Positions 34,082 through 44,479 of a DNA stretch of 64,000 nucleotides are shown here, one piece after another. Under the pieces are notes generated by a model. The model saw only the letters and a program-made list of their open reading frames with translations, made no database searches and was not told the origin of the DNA. The DNA comes from Halichondria panicea (taxonomy: Eukaryota > Porifera > Demospongiae > Suberitida > Halichondriidae): contig NC_087377.1 of assembly GCF_963675165.1 (NCBI RefSeq), positions 10,588,632-10,652,631 of the forward strand, in the 5' to 3' direction. The translations under genes were made by a program, and so were the position numbers. How positions within the stretch are numbered: position 1 is the stretch's first letter; every line of letters begins with the position of its first letter.

Positions 34082-34934
34082 TCATAGATTGAAGAGTTAG
34101 AGGGATAGGAAACGGAATGGTGCACGTGATGATTTTACATTGAATCTGCAGTGGAGCCTCGAAAACAATCCGCTTACGCCCTATGAACGAGGCTACTATG
34201 CTGGGTAACTCCAGAAAGTTGTGTTTCCTCGAGACATCATCTCTTTCAGCAATTTATAACACGCCTAGTCCATGAGCCACGTGTAGTACTTGCTAAGGCC
34301 ATACCAAGTTAATATCATGTTTCTCATCATTCTTAACCAGAAATCGTAAGCGAGAAAGCGCAACAAAAACAAACACAGGCTGAAAAACACAAGGATTTCT
34401 TTGTATTTGTAACCGGAAATGACCATCATGTGATACAATTTGGAAGTTGTAAGTAATGAAATAAAGGTGGTACATGACCCCACTAACTTGCCTCCGCAAT
34501 AACAAGAAAGAAAAGAGATCTAGAGCTCTAGAGCTACATTTTAAAGTCTAGCACAGAGACACTTGGCAAAATATGCAACTTTCTACATGTGAAAAACTAA
34601 ACTACAAGGTTCAAAGTTTTTGTGTGTGTTTTTAGTAGTAAGGGAGGTGATGAGAAACAGGAAATTAACTTGGTGTGGTCCAATGACTGACCACACCCAG
34701 TAAAAAGAATAATTATGTTCCCAAGGCTGTTTTAGAGCTAATGGAACATGTAACGTGTAAGCGTGCTGGTTATGACTACTACAATTATAGGTATAGACCT
34801 TGAAATATAAGTGAGTTGCACGGACTAAGCACTTGGCATTGTTGTGATGGCCTTGATTAAACCGCAGCGTAGCGCGGATGCATGTATTCAAGAATACCAA
34901 CCGTTTCCTATCCCTCTAACTCTTCAATCTACGA
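34082..34934. mobile_element. MITE of the GGATTGGCAACG family, copy 4, TTCAA duplication
   Basis: An 853-bp element with ends TCATAGATTGAAGAGTTAG and, reversed, TCGTAGATTGAAGAGTTAG, then AGGGATAGGAAACGG. The flanks are TTCAA at 34077-34081 and 34935-34939. It interrupts block C after CAGGTTCAA; block A near 28865-28880 shows the empty site. Confidence 0.85.
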
Positions 34935-34947
34935 TTCAATGAACATC

Positions 34948-35380
34948 GCTAATATGTGACAGGCTCTGGGAAAACCAGACTATTGGAGCAGACTAAAATT
35001 TTGGTGATTAATGTACCAAGTGATAGAGCAGAGCATTGCCTACACAATGATATGCTTAGTGTTCACATACCTAGTTTCATACCCGAGTCATGCGCGTTGG
35101 AAACTCGAAGCCGTAAAATGTAGTATCGAGAAAAACGGCTCTCAAAGATTGCTTAATTAGGAAAAATAAGGTAATAGCGAAGGTTTGGACGAAGCGTTTC
35201 GATGGAAAGAGTTGGATTTAGAGCATCAGATTTTACAGAGAGGTAGTAGAAGGACTGTAGATACTTATACATCAATAACATTTTATTTGAGATTTTATAC
35301 TGTAGGCATAAATTTAGCTGTAGCTCAATACTAAATTCTGCTCCAATAGTCTGGTTTTCCCAGAGCCTGTCACATATGAG
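34948..35380. pseudogene. Inverted pair of P-loop-like coding relics
   Basis: The plus strand at 34951-34990 and the minus strand at 35376-35336 both read YVTGSGKTRLLEQ. This looks like a nucleotide-binding P-loop (GxGKT). The plus copy continues TKILVINVPS and remains open to about 35120. No other ATPase motif was seen. Likely fragments of a transposon or NTPase gene arranged head to head. Confidence 0.4.
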
Positions 35381-35669
35381 TGGTATATAGCTAATGATGG
35401 AACGATAATCACCTTCCCACACGCGCACTCTTTATAATTATTCCTGTGATGTTTATATTCGTTACTGCGATGGCATGCATCAACATGCATGAGAAGACGA
35501 CGACCACGCATCATGCAGTAAGTTCTTGTATATAGTGTGATACTTTTAGTTGTCACCACCTGGGAATTTTGTTTTGTTGTGGAGGGGAGCTACTGAAGTG
35601 GTAACTTGTTATGAATACCATATTTTAGGCTAGGGATGAGGTGGTTAGCTATAGCCTTTGAGGGTATAA

Positions 35670-36241
35670 CCCTTTACCGTTCAGCCGCACAAAATCTGGA
35701 ACAGTTCCATCACTTTAGTTTGCATCTGAGCCCAACCCACCAAATTAGCTTGATGTTATCTCCGCCCCAAATGAAGTGGCTAATGGCTTGTAGAGATGGG
35801 CGTGGGTCAATGGCTGTGCACAAACTAACCATCGATTTTATGCCTTGCTGCTGCCTCGATGGAAGTATGTGTGGCCTTTAAAAGCTGCACTCTGGTCAAC
35901 TAAGCTGCTTAGCAAGCATGTAGACTATTGTAGAGCTTGTGTCCACTTGTGAAGTGCCTGTGTACACAAATGGCTTGCTGCTTCCTCTTCGAAAATATTC
36001 TATGGCTACCAAGATAGTCCAGAGGGTCTACCAATGGATACTACTCAGTCCTACATGCTGTATAGCTTGTTTTAAACCTTTTTTTAAGTGTCCTAATTGA
36101 ACAGCTCAGCAGAACATCAAAGCATTCATGATACTATCCAATCTGCCACAGAATCCAATATCGTGCAACATTCACAAGTTGATAGCACGCTCCCTCCCAG
36201 ATTGTTGTTGTAAAAATTACAACATTTTGACCGGTAAAGGG
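35670..36241. mobile_element. Insertion in block D, 572 bp
   Basis: Short inverted ends CCCTTTACCGTTCA and, reversed, CCCTTTACCGGTCA. Comparison with blocks A, B and C, which read straight through at GAGGTTATACC, shows that these bases are extra. The duplication appears to be about 3 bp (ATA). It contains an open frame at 35636-35881 with no recognisable domain. Confidence 0.7.
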
Positions 36242-36479
36242 ATACCATTCACTATGAAATAATAACAAGGGAAATGTTTGGCCACGAAGACAATTCTGAG
36301 AAAATTTTAGATTTTCAGAGTAGTTTCCCACAGTTTTTCTACTGTCTAGTAACATAGTAATGAGAAACATGCAATAGCCAGCCAATTTCTGGGAATCTGA
36401 TCCTTACTTGGTAACAGTGAAGGTAATGAATATCACTATGCATGCACGTGTGCCTTGCTTGCTAGCACATTAAATGCTC

Positions 36480-37599
36480 GTAAATGCACTTAATTATGTA
36501 TCTTAATTTACCCGCACACACCAACATTACTATCATTATTAGGCAGCAATCGTGTTATCAGCGAAGGGGTACAAGGATGATAGCTAAGAAACGGGGGCCT
36601 GAGGGTCCTGGTAACAGTAACAATGCTGGTATAAGCTCTCCCATTGCAGTGGTCAGGGAGAGTAGGTATCTAGGGGAACTAGAAACTGCAGCAGACTGAA
36701 TCTGCATGAACTGTGCATGCTAATAGTCACAAGCAGCAGTCCTCTTGCTATAAGATTGAAATGTGAGTATTTTTAGGAGCATGACCAACAATCTGTTTCA
36801 AGTTCTGGAACTGGGGACCTGTCTACTGCATGAGTTCTCTTTCAAGCAGCAACACATCCCCAACAACTGGCATGGTGGGGTCTAAATTTATTACTGGCAT
36901 TTATCCTTGAACTCACACTGACTATATACTGCTGTGGAGCAGCAGGTAGGGTATTACATCTATAATTGACTGTAATCACACCCTTTGCCTGTATATAGGA
37001 GGTTAATTCTTGCACTAAATGCATTGTTCGTGCAAGGGCGACGTCAGTTGTCCGGAGTTTAGAGGTTGCAAGTACACTATAGTTAGATAGTAAAAGCAGT
37101 TGGCACAAGGCGTGCTGTTCGCTACAACAAAGGAATCCGCTATTTAGAGAGTCCGTTATAAGAGGTTCCACTGTATATGTACCTATATTATATATAATAA
37201 AGCTATGGAAGTATATATAGTGTCCTGGGTCACATTATTATATAACTGAAAGCCTCAGGTATGACACCATACTCATTTGCACTTCATTTCCGGGAAATGA
37301 AGTGCAATTAAGTTCAGCAGCGAGATGACAGTAAATAAATAAATCATTTTGTCTCCTGCATGCCTGGATTTTCTTTCCACGTACGTTGGAGTATAATTAT
37401 ATAGACAGCCTCGAGTTAAAGTGCATGTGTGTACACATAATTTATATCATTTTCAGTTTATTCTGAAAATGTTTCCGGTTTGGCTGTTTTCTCAATATTT
37501 CTTACAAATCATAAGCGACTGTAGTAAACTGATTCTTCAGCTAACAGCTATATATACTGAAAGCAAAGCAAACACTGTGATTATACCATAATTATAGCC
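36480..37599. other. Gene-free upstream region of gene E
   Basis: Holds the second copy of the 32530-32680 segment and a decayed end of the TACAGTGGAACC element near 37145-37175. Before gene E lies ordinary AT-rich sequence. No supported gene or clear promoter motif. Confidence 0.4.
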
Positions 37600-39820
37600 A
37601 TGCAGGTTCATGCCAGTCATCTACTTTTGTTGCTATTCAACATATCAGCGCTAGCTGAATGCTTCACATCTTCAGGTGTATATATATGTATACTAAATTA
37701 TAATTATGCATGTATGCATGCATGCAGTAGTATATATAAGATAGTTTGCATGGCAGGCAATGATTTTCACTGGCCACCAACATAAGGCAACTTGTAACAA
37801 CTTTTTTGCAGAAAATTTGTTTGGTGCAACAAAAGAGAGCTACACATGTCCAGGTGAGACAGTGGAACTCATTTGTAACATGGATTGCTTAACTTCGTAT
37901 TGGATTATTGATGGAACGTATTACTACTGGCAAGATTTGCTGCCTGTAGGATATACCTACAGGTTTCCATCCACTCTCATCTTGGATGCAGTCAATGCAG
38001 ATCTGAATTTTACTAGGTATCAGTGCCTTGCCTGCAATATCGAAAGCTCCATAATCACTTTAGTTGTTTTAGGTGAGCTATATTATAATAATTATAATTT
38101 ATGCATGCATGCATGTGTATAATTATACTATACACTTTGGGCATTAATTGGGCCTATAATTATTGCATACATGCAGCCGTAAAAGCGAGTATATCTAGTC
38201 CACATGCAGCTATATATATATATCGCTGTCGTAATAGGCCAGTATAAAGTAGCAATTACAGCCATTCCGTGCATGTTATAATTATTACATAACACGGCAC
38301 AAATTAAGCCATTGCAACGATTACTTACTTTTAGGTACCTGTCCTGTCAATGTTTACAATCAATCCAAAGTAACATTAACGGCTACACTTGATTGTGATA
38401 TCATAAGTAAGACGACACATGCTGGTATCAGTTCTACTGACTCAGACTCTATGACATCCTCGACTCATTTTAAACCAATTGCAAGTCAGTATATATATAT
38501 CTATATATAATATACCGTCCTTTTACTCACTCATAACATGACATGTATATAATTATTACTTATTATGCATGTCTATAATTATCATTTCAGCAATCGGTCC
38601 ATCTTCAAGTAACAGTATGCCTAGAGGCACAACATCACTTTTAGCACCAATTAATCGAAGTACAACAGTGCATAGCATTGCACCCACATCTCTATGTGAC
38701 GTAGAAAGCTGTGTGTATAACTCTTCAGGTACACTGTAAAAAATGATGTGTGGTTTTCACGCAAGTGCGTGACTATTGTGGCAACTATCAGGAAAAAACG
38801 CAAGAAAAAACGCACATTTGCCACAATAGCCACGCACTCTGCGTGAAAACCACACATCATTTTTTACAGTGTATAACTTGTAAGCCCTTATTTCATTTAA
38901 CACAGGACATGCAGTATATAATTATAATGTCTGATATTATTAGTGGCCATGGGAGTATTAGCAGGAAGTATCAGTGGCGCACTTTTCATCTTGTTGTGCA
39001 CTGGTCTCACTGTGATTTGTATTTCAATCAGACGACGTCATGTTAAAAAAGGTACATAATTATGCATGGATATCCGGTAATCATACAGAATACTCCATGC
39101 ATATAATTTTTATAATTATCATATCCTATAGTAATGAGTGCATGTAATTATAAAGAGGAGTATCCATGTAACTATATATGGAGTTGTAGTACAAACCACG
39201 TTTCGGTATAAGTGTGTCATAGTACGTCATCATCAAACGACATTTTAAGTGGGTGCGTATATATAGTGTATATATATAATTACAATTATTAGTTAAAAAT
39301 GATATCAGCACACACGCCAAACAATGCACAAACAATGCAAACAATTTATATGTGGTCTTGCTGTGGTTTATGCCGTTTGGTTACCCGAGGCATGCGTGGG
39401 TGGCAACAGGTATAGTACAAGTATACTATAGTGACAATATACTTAGTCCAAGATGTATATAGAACGGAATTATGTGCGTGGGAGTTAGATAGGTTGGATA
39501 CTCCTCTTTATGAACTTCTGCCAATGCATGGTTTATACACAATAACACAACAACGTGTTGGCACCACCACTGTACTATTCGTATTTAAGTGTTGTGAGCA
39601 TCATTAAAAACTCATGTATGTTTCCATAGACCGAACAAGTCATATATATGATGAGGTGCAATCTCCCGAGACAATTGAACCTGTGTACAGCGTTGTAAAC
39701 ACAATTAACAATCGTCAACTTCAAGATGTGAAAATGATTAACAACGAATGTTATACTATCCCCCAAAAGAACAACAGCACACAATTTGAAATAAGCTACT
39801 GTTCAGCTTACGAACTGTGA
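37600..39820 (+). CDS. Gene E: one-Ig receptor with stalk, membrane helix and paired tyrosine motifs
   Basis: Exons 37600-37675, 37812-38072, 38335-38484, 38591-38728, 38944-39051 and 39630-39820; 924 nt, 307 residues, all junctions phase 1. Exon 1 is a signal peptide (MQVHASHLLLLLFNISALAE). Exon 2 is the Ig domain (ELICNM, SYWIIDGTYYYWQD, LP, RYQCLAC). Exons 3 and 4 are a Ser/Thr-rich stalk with a few cysteines and N-glycosylation sites. Exon 5 is the membrane helix (start VAMGVLAGS, end RRRHVKK). Exon 6 is the tail: HIYDEV, nine residues, YSVV, then NECYTIP and SYCSAYEL at the end. The two YxxV units are spaced like an ITAM, although V replaces I/L. Its tail aligns with gene B and its Ig domain with gene D. 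Confidence 0.88.
38732..38871. mobile_element. Hairpin MITE directly behind the exon 4 donor of gene E
   Basis: A 140-bp almost perfect palindrome: CACTGTAAAAAATGATGTGT, then GGTTTTCACGCA, then CTATTGTGGCAA, all mirrored. It is flanked by TA on both sides. It starts three bases into the intron, so the donor reads GGTACAC with the TA target at its core. The RNA would fold into a long hairpin at the splice site. Confidence 0.88.
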
Positions 39821-40400
39821 CTTCTTATCGATCGTAACACAATATTCTAGTATGCATGCATGCATGTATAATTAACTCCACGCATATATAAAACATATAT
39901 TTTATAATACACACGCATGAAATATTATTTGTTGACCACACACCCTATATTACATGCTAGTGCATCACAGTAGATCTAGTTACATATTGCACATCATAGG
40001 CAGTACTAATGTGATGATGTCATTATTTTGGGGGGGGAGGTTTACCCATTAGATGAAACCCTGCTGAAACATGTGCATGGCTATTAATTAAGAAAGTTCT
40101 ACGATATCATGTGCGCTTGCGCAAAACATTGAACTATGCATGTACTCTGCTTTACTGTGTCAGCTACATGCAGCACATGCTAGATATTATTAGCACAGTG
40201 CAGTGGAGTATCGATATCGAGTGCAGATCATCATAGAACTTAGAAGATCATCTGATCATGGAACCAGGACAGCCTTCGTGTTCACTTTCGCTTGCTGTAG
40301 CTGCCACTGGACGCTGAGTGACTATTAATAGTGGACCACAGAAACAAGTATCAAAGAACGGTGGTGCATGGGTGCGTGTTAATTACACCATTAAGTAAAG
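39821..40400. other. Gene-free stretch downstream of gene E
   Basis: AT-rich sequence with TGCATG runs. No exon, repeat boundary or RNA gene was recognised. The 3' untranslated region of gene E probably extends into it. Confidence 0.4.
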
Positions 40401-40418
40401 GTACATACTCAATGCTAA

Positions 40419-41265
40419 ATGTGCCTATACTGCAAAAATACAATATTACAAGGAGCTTATAATCCCCACCTCTTTCTAAAGTTTTGGAAAGTTGCGTCAA
40501 AAGATGGGCCTATAAGCTCAGGAAAGATGCTTACTCTTTGTGATTTAGATGTTACTACAATTCTCACATGTGAGGACTTCAAAGATGCCATAAGAGACAG
40601 TTAACTGATGTTGGATATGTAGAGGGTTCAAGTATTGTGCGGATTAGAAATAGGCGTGATCTGTAGGAGGTGTGGTCCTGTATTAATAATCCAAAAAGTA
40701 AAAGCAAAGTATAATGCTGTGGTGTGATGAATACCAAAGAGAGTTGCAAAAGTGTTCTCGAAGTGATGGCATATCTGTGGTTAATACAAAAATATGCACC
40801 TGACAAGGCTCACAAGGAACAGAAAGTTCAGCAACTGGTCGACTCGAAAAGCACCTTAGTGCATGATTATACACCTATGCAATTTCGTATAATTGGGCCG
40901 AAATGGTAGCAAGTGGTATGTATTGTATAGTATGGACAATCCGCCTAACACCACAATGTTCACTCGTGCTGGCAGCGGCACTCCACCCCAAAAGAAAGAC
41001 AATGTGCCAGTTGCTCGGGCTCTCTCTGATGCGGCAACTGTGATTGCTACTGCTTTGTCTTCTGTTGTGTCTACCAGTTTGATGCATATTGCAAGCAATA
41101 TATTAGCTCAGCAAAAGTTATAGAAAGTAGGTCGAAGCTGTATACAAGCAGTTGAATGAACTACAAAATCTAAAGCAAAGCGGGGTGTTGACTGACGAAG
41201 AGTATTGTAAAGAGAAGGGTACAATCATGAAGTTACTTCAACTTGACTGTCAACTAAAGTGACAT
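40419..41265 (+). pseudogene. Decayed coding region of unknown family with SHOCT-like end
   Basis: Several frames on the plus strand read like protein and follow each other. They are SKDGPISSGKMLTLCDLD near 40495, EVMAYLWLIQKYAPDKAHKE near 40760, and NPPNTTMFTRAGSGTPPQKK then DNVPVARALSD near 40935-41030. A terminal YKQLNELQNLKQSGVLTDEE followed by YCKEKGTIMKLL lies near 41140-41255. The last piece has the L-x2-L-x6-G-x-L/I-T-x-E-E-Y/F pattern of SHOCT-type short domains. Frames change and stops intervene without splice signals, so I read it as a pseudogene, possibly transposon-derived. I do not recognise the family. Confidence 0.5.
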
Positions 41266-41439
41266 AATAATGAACCAATTATGTATAATTATATTAACTG
41301 ACAATTTTTGGTGTGGCGTGCATAGTTTATTTAGAGTCAATGTATCCACTCACTATAATTATGAGAGATATAAGAAAGGCAGTCTGTTTGGTTACCATTA
41401 CTAAATGACATACTTAAGAGTACTCTGAGACACGTACTG

Positions 41440-41715
41440 CATGATTGAAATGTTTTGCTTCATAAAAAATTCTTTTACGCCATCTGATCAAGCATGTGCA
41501 TGGTACTATGAATGTATGCGAAAAAGAATTGTATCAACTACTAAGTCTTCAAGAGCTGAAAATGTGCTAGTGTCTGATAAACAGTAAGAACAGACCAAAA
41601 AATCGATCATCAGACACAACCTATACCGTTTCTTCTGTAGGGGGATATGCTGAGGGCTACATAGTAATTATGTAAGGACAATAACTAAACAATAAAACCC
41701 GGAGCTGCAAACGCT
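41440..41715. repeat. Inverted duplicate of the 13570-14250 segment (transposon-free copy)
   Basis: Reverse-complement match to 13570-13652 plus 14013-14215. It carries a single ATATC where the other copy has a 360-bp element between two ATATC repeats. Confidence 0.75.
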
Positions 41716-43930
41716 TGTATATCCATGCAGCAATTATTTCTGCTGAGTCACTCGCGTATCAATGATCGGACAGCAATGGGGTCAAAGGTCAAATGTCCTT
41801 GGCATCCCATGTGTAACTAGGGCCAAAGGTCATTGTGAGATGCCAAGAACACCATGCATATCCACCAGTTATACTTTGCAGGAGAAAGTTTGCTAGACTT
41901 AACACTAGGTGCTTTCTCTTTGCATAATATAGTATAGTTCTTACTGAGGTTCTTAGAAGAGAGCGCTTGCTACCAGCTATAGGGGAGCCGCTCGAGCATC
42001 CCCTGGCCACAGTAATAATGAAAACACCATAGGTGCATGATGATGCCTTGGTGGAGGTAATAGAAGCTATAATTGTAATTATAAACATTAATGAAAATAA
42101 AAGTATCACATGCAGGTACGTAGCTGTATATGGATCTTAAGATTGGATTGGTTTTGCATTTCCATTCAAAGATTAATTTGGAGACAAATGTGCATATAAA
42201 TAATGCGAGGGATTGGCAACAAAATCCCCTCAAGCAATTATTATGTGCAAGTGATCCGTTGCCAATCCCCCCTGCGAACTATAGCTCTATATATAGGCTA
42301 AATTTTAACCGCAGCCAATATTTGTAATTAGCAGTGAGAAAGTCTATCTTGTCGAGAATTTGTCAAAGAAGATTTACCAAATCTGTGGTGAACATGTCAA
42401 AATATAAATGAACTAGCACCTAGTTTATGATATATGTTGATCGAGAGTATATAGATAGATGCATGAGCGAGCTCCAAAAGTTCTTATCAAGCCTTAATTG
42501 ATATCAGGTATCTTTAATTGCTCTCAAGGGTATCACACAAACATACTACCGACCTCGCTTGCGCATGCGCACCAAGGCATATAAAAGCCAATTAATTGTG
42601 CAAGACAAATTTATGTGACGCTCGCAAAACGCATTGCTTTGCATTAACTCGTACAAAGGCGTCCATGTCAGTTGTTCCTACAACGAATTGTGTTTCTTAA
42701 TTAGCACTATATATATATATATACATATTCAGGTAATAAAATGTGAAGAGACAAACTTAAGTATAAGAATTGATAGGATAGGTTAATTAATGGTTAAAAG
42801 AATGTGGTTTTTAAGGAGATCGAGGCAATCACTATAATAATTATATATATACTGTCAAGAGAGCACTCCTGATATCGTATAGCGGGTAAAATTTAGTGAA
42901 TGAAGCAATTGAATTATTATTGTTGGTGTTAACGATTATTTGACATAACCTGGTGCAATAATTATACTGGGACTGAAACATTGGCGATTTATACTTTTGG
43001 CGACTCTTACCTTGATTCACCAAATACTTTATTACTACCAGAAAGGTATGCCCATGCATGCAGAATAACCTACATGTAAACACGGGATGGAAGATTAGTA
43101 ATTGCACACAATATGGACACCTTGCACGTACTGTAGGGGTTTCAATATCGTCTCCCGCATAGTCGAGTGATTTGGCCTTCCTCGTGGCTAGCCGTCAGTC
43201 GTATCTTAAGCTTCAAACTCTTGAAGGGGGTGATCTGATCAGGGAATATTTAGCAACAAATTAGTTGTGTACAGATATCAGAAACTACATGCAGGCAGAT
43301 TAAACTTTTAAAGTTACGGTAAACCGTTTGCTCATTTAATTATTCATGAGCTATAGATCTAGTGATCGTGAGCAGTTAGAACAAGCTGGAAGTCCAGCTA
43401 AAACGCAGTAGTCATTTCATAGCTCAAATAATTATACGTTTTTACTACATAGCTTATAGGTACAGTATACTGTTCACTATATGCAGGGCAACTCGAAGAG
43501 ATACTTCGAAAAAAGGCTCATTTTAAGTGGTGTTAGTCTACATAATTATTATTAGAGTTTCTTGGCCTGGAAAGAAAAAACGCTTCGAGTCGCCCTCTAG
43601 AATAGTAAGAAGCATCGTATAAGAGCAAGAACACAGACTCTCGCCTGCCCAGCAGTGTCCTCTGGCTCGGGGAAATCATGGGGCACAGTTGGTTCAGAGC
43701 TAGAAGTCTCCGCAGCTCTGTGAGCAAGGTATAGGATACTTCTCTAGTCTGCTGTGGGGGAGGGGGGAGGTCACACGGAACTCAATGAGCCAATACTACG
43801 AAGGAATGCATACAGTATGATTTAATGCGCATGCACATGCAGAAAAAGGGTGCATGTAGCTGCAATTTGCAGGCAATGTATTGCCTGAAAATTGCCTAGT
43901 GTACGGGTGGCCTTTAACTTATCTCGTACA
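41716..43930. other. Gene-free stretch
   Basis: Contains a short GGATTGGCAAC / GTTGCCAATCC inverted pair at about 42208-42268, probably the smallest member of the MITE family described above. A run of AT repeats lies near 42708-42725 and G-rich DNA near 43755. Open frames are short and lack splice or domain support. Confidence 0.45.
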
Positions 43931-43936
43931 CAATAA

Positions 43937-44260
43937 CTATAGGTTAGGAATAACTATTAATTGGGAGAGACTGGAAAGTCTAAATTCACTCACCAATTCC
44001 CTTCCTCTGTTGCCTTCAACTGCTATGATCACTGCCGTCAATATCACCAAAACAACAAGCAGCATGCCTCCCACCACCGCAGCAATGATCACATATAGAT
44101 TACATTCTCTATAGGAAAACACAACATACACATACGAGTGTCAACAAAATTAAGAGCATTAAGCAGAAAATAACGTAGTAAGGCAGAACCTTAAGTGATC
44201 GTATTATATAAACAACATACATTTCACCCTCTCAGATCACCTTTGCTTCTCAATCTTTCA
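43937..44260 (-). pseudogene. Third copy of the gene G membrane exon
   Basis: Minus-strand bases 44104-43990 read YVIIAAVVGGMLLVVLVILT then AVIIAV, close to exon 11 of gene G (IAAVVGGMLLVVTVILTAV). A remnant of the exon 10 3' end (CACCCTCTCA...CCTTTGC) lies at 44225-44250. No FN3 body or tail exon accompanies it, so it is an incomplete duplicate. The membrane frame itself is intact. Confidence 0.7.
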
Positions 44261-44479
44261 TTGACAGTGGGCATCATGCATGAGCTGAGGTTGGTGGCTG
44301 AGATTGTGGTGAGGCTGTACAGTTTGGAGTCTAAGCAGTAGAGGAGCTGGGCTGACAATCAATCCTTGGCACTAGCTGGCCACTACTGCGCATGCGCACA
44401 TGGTCAGCTCCACCCACTTTGAGCAAGCAAGGGGGTTTCTGGGGCAACTAGGAACAAAAAGCTACACACAGCTGGTGCA

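Larger units (their letters stand above)
27540..36480. repeat. Dispersed copies of a non-coding duplicated block
   Basis: Four copies of one block: A 27560-28260 continuing 28737-28920, B 28920-29300, C 33330-34080, D 35440-35669 continuing 36242-36480. Shared strings include GGGAATTTTGTTTTGTTGTG, GGTTAGCTATAGCCTTTGAG, TCTTACTTGGTAACAGTGAA and ACACGATCATGAT. Copies A, C and D are each interrupted or ended by a different inverted-repeat element. No coding sequence was recognised in the block. A second duplicated piece is 32530-32680 against 36530-36680 (CAGCAATCGTGTTATCA). Confidence 0.8.
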
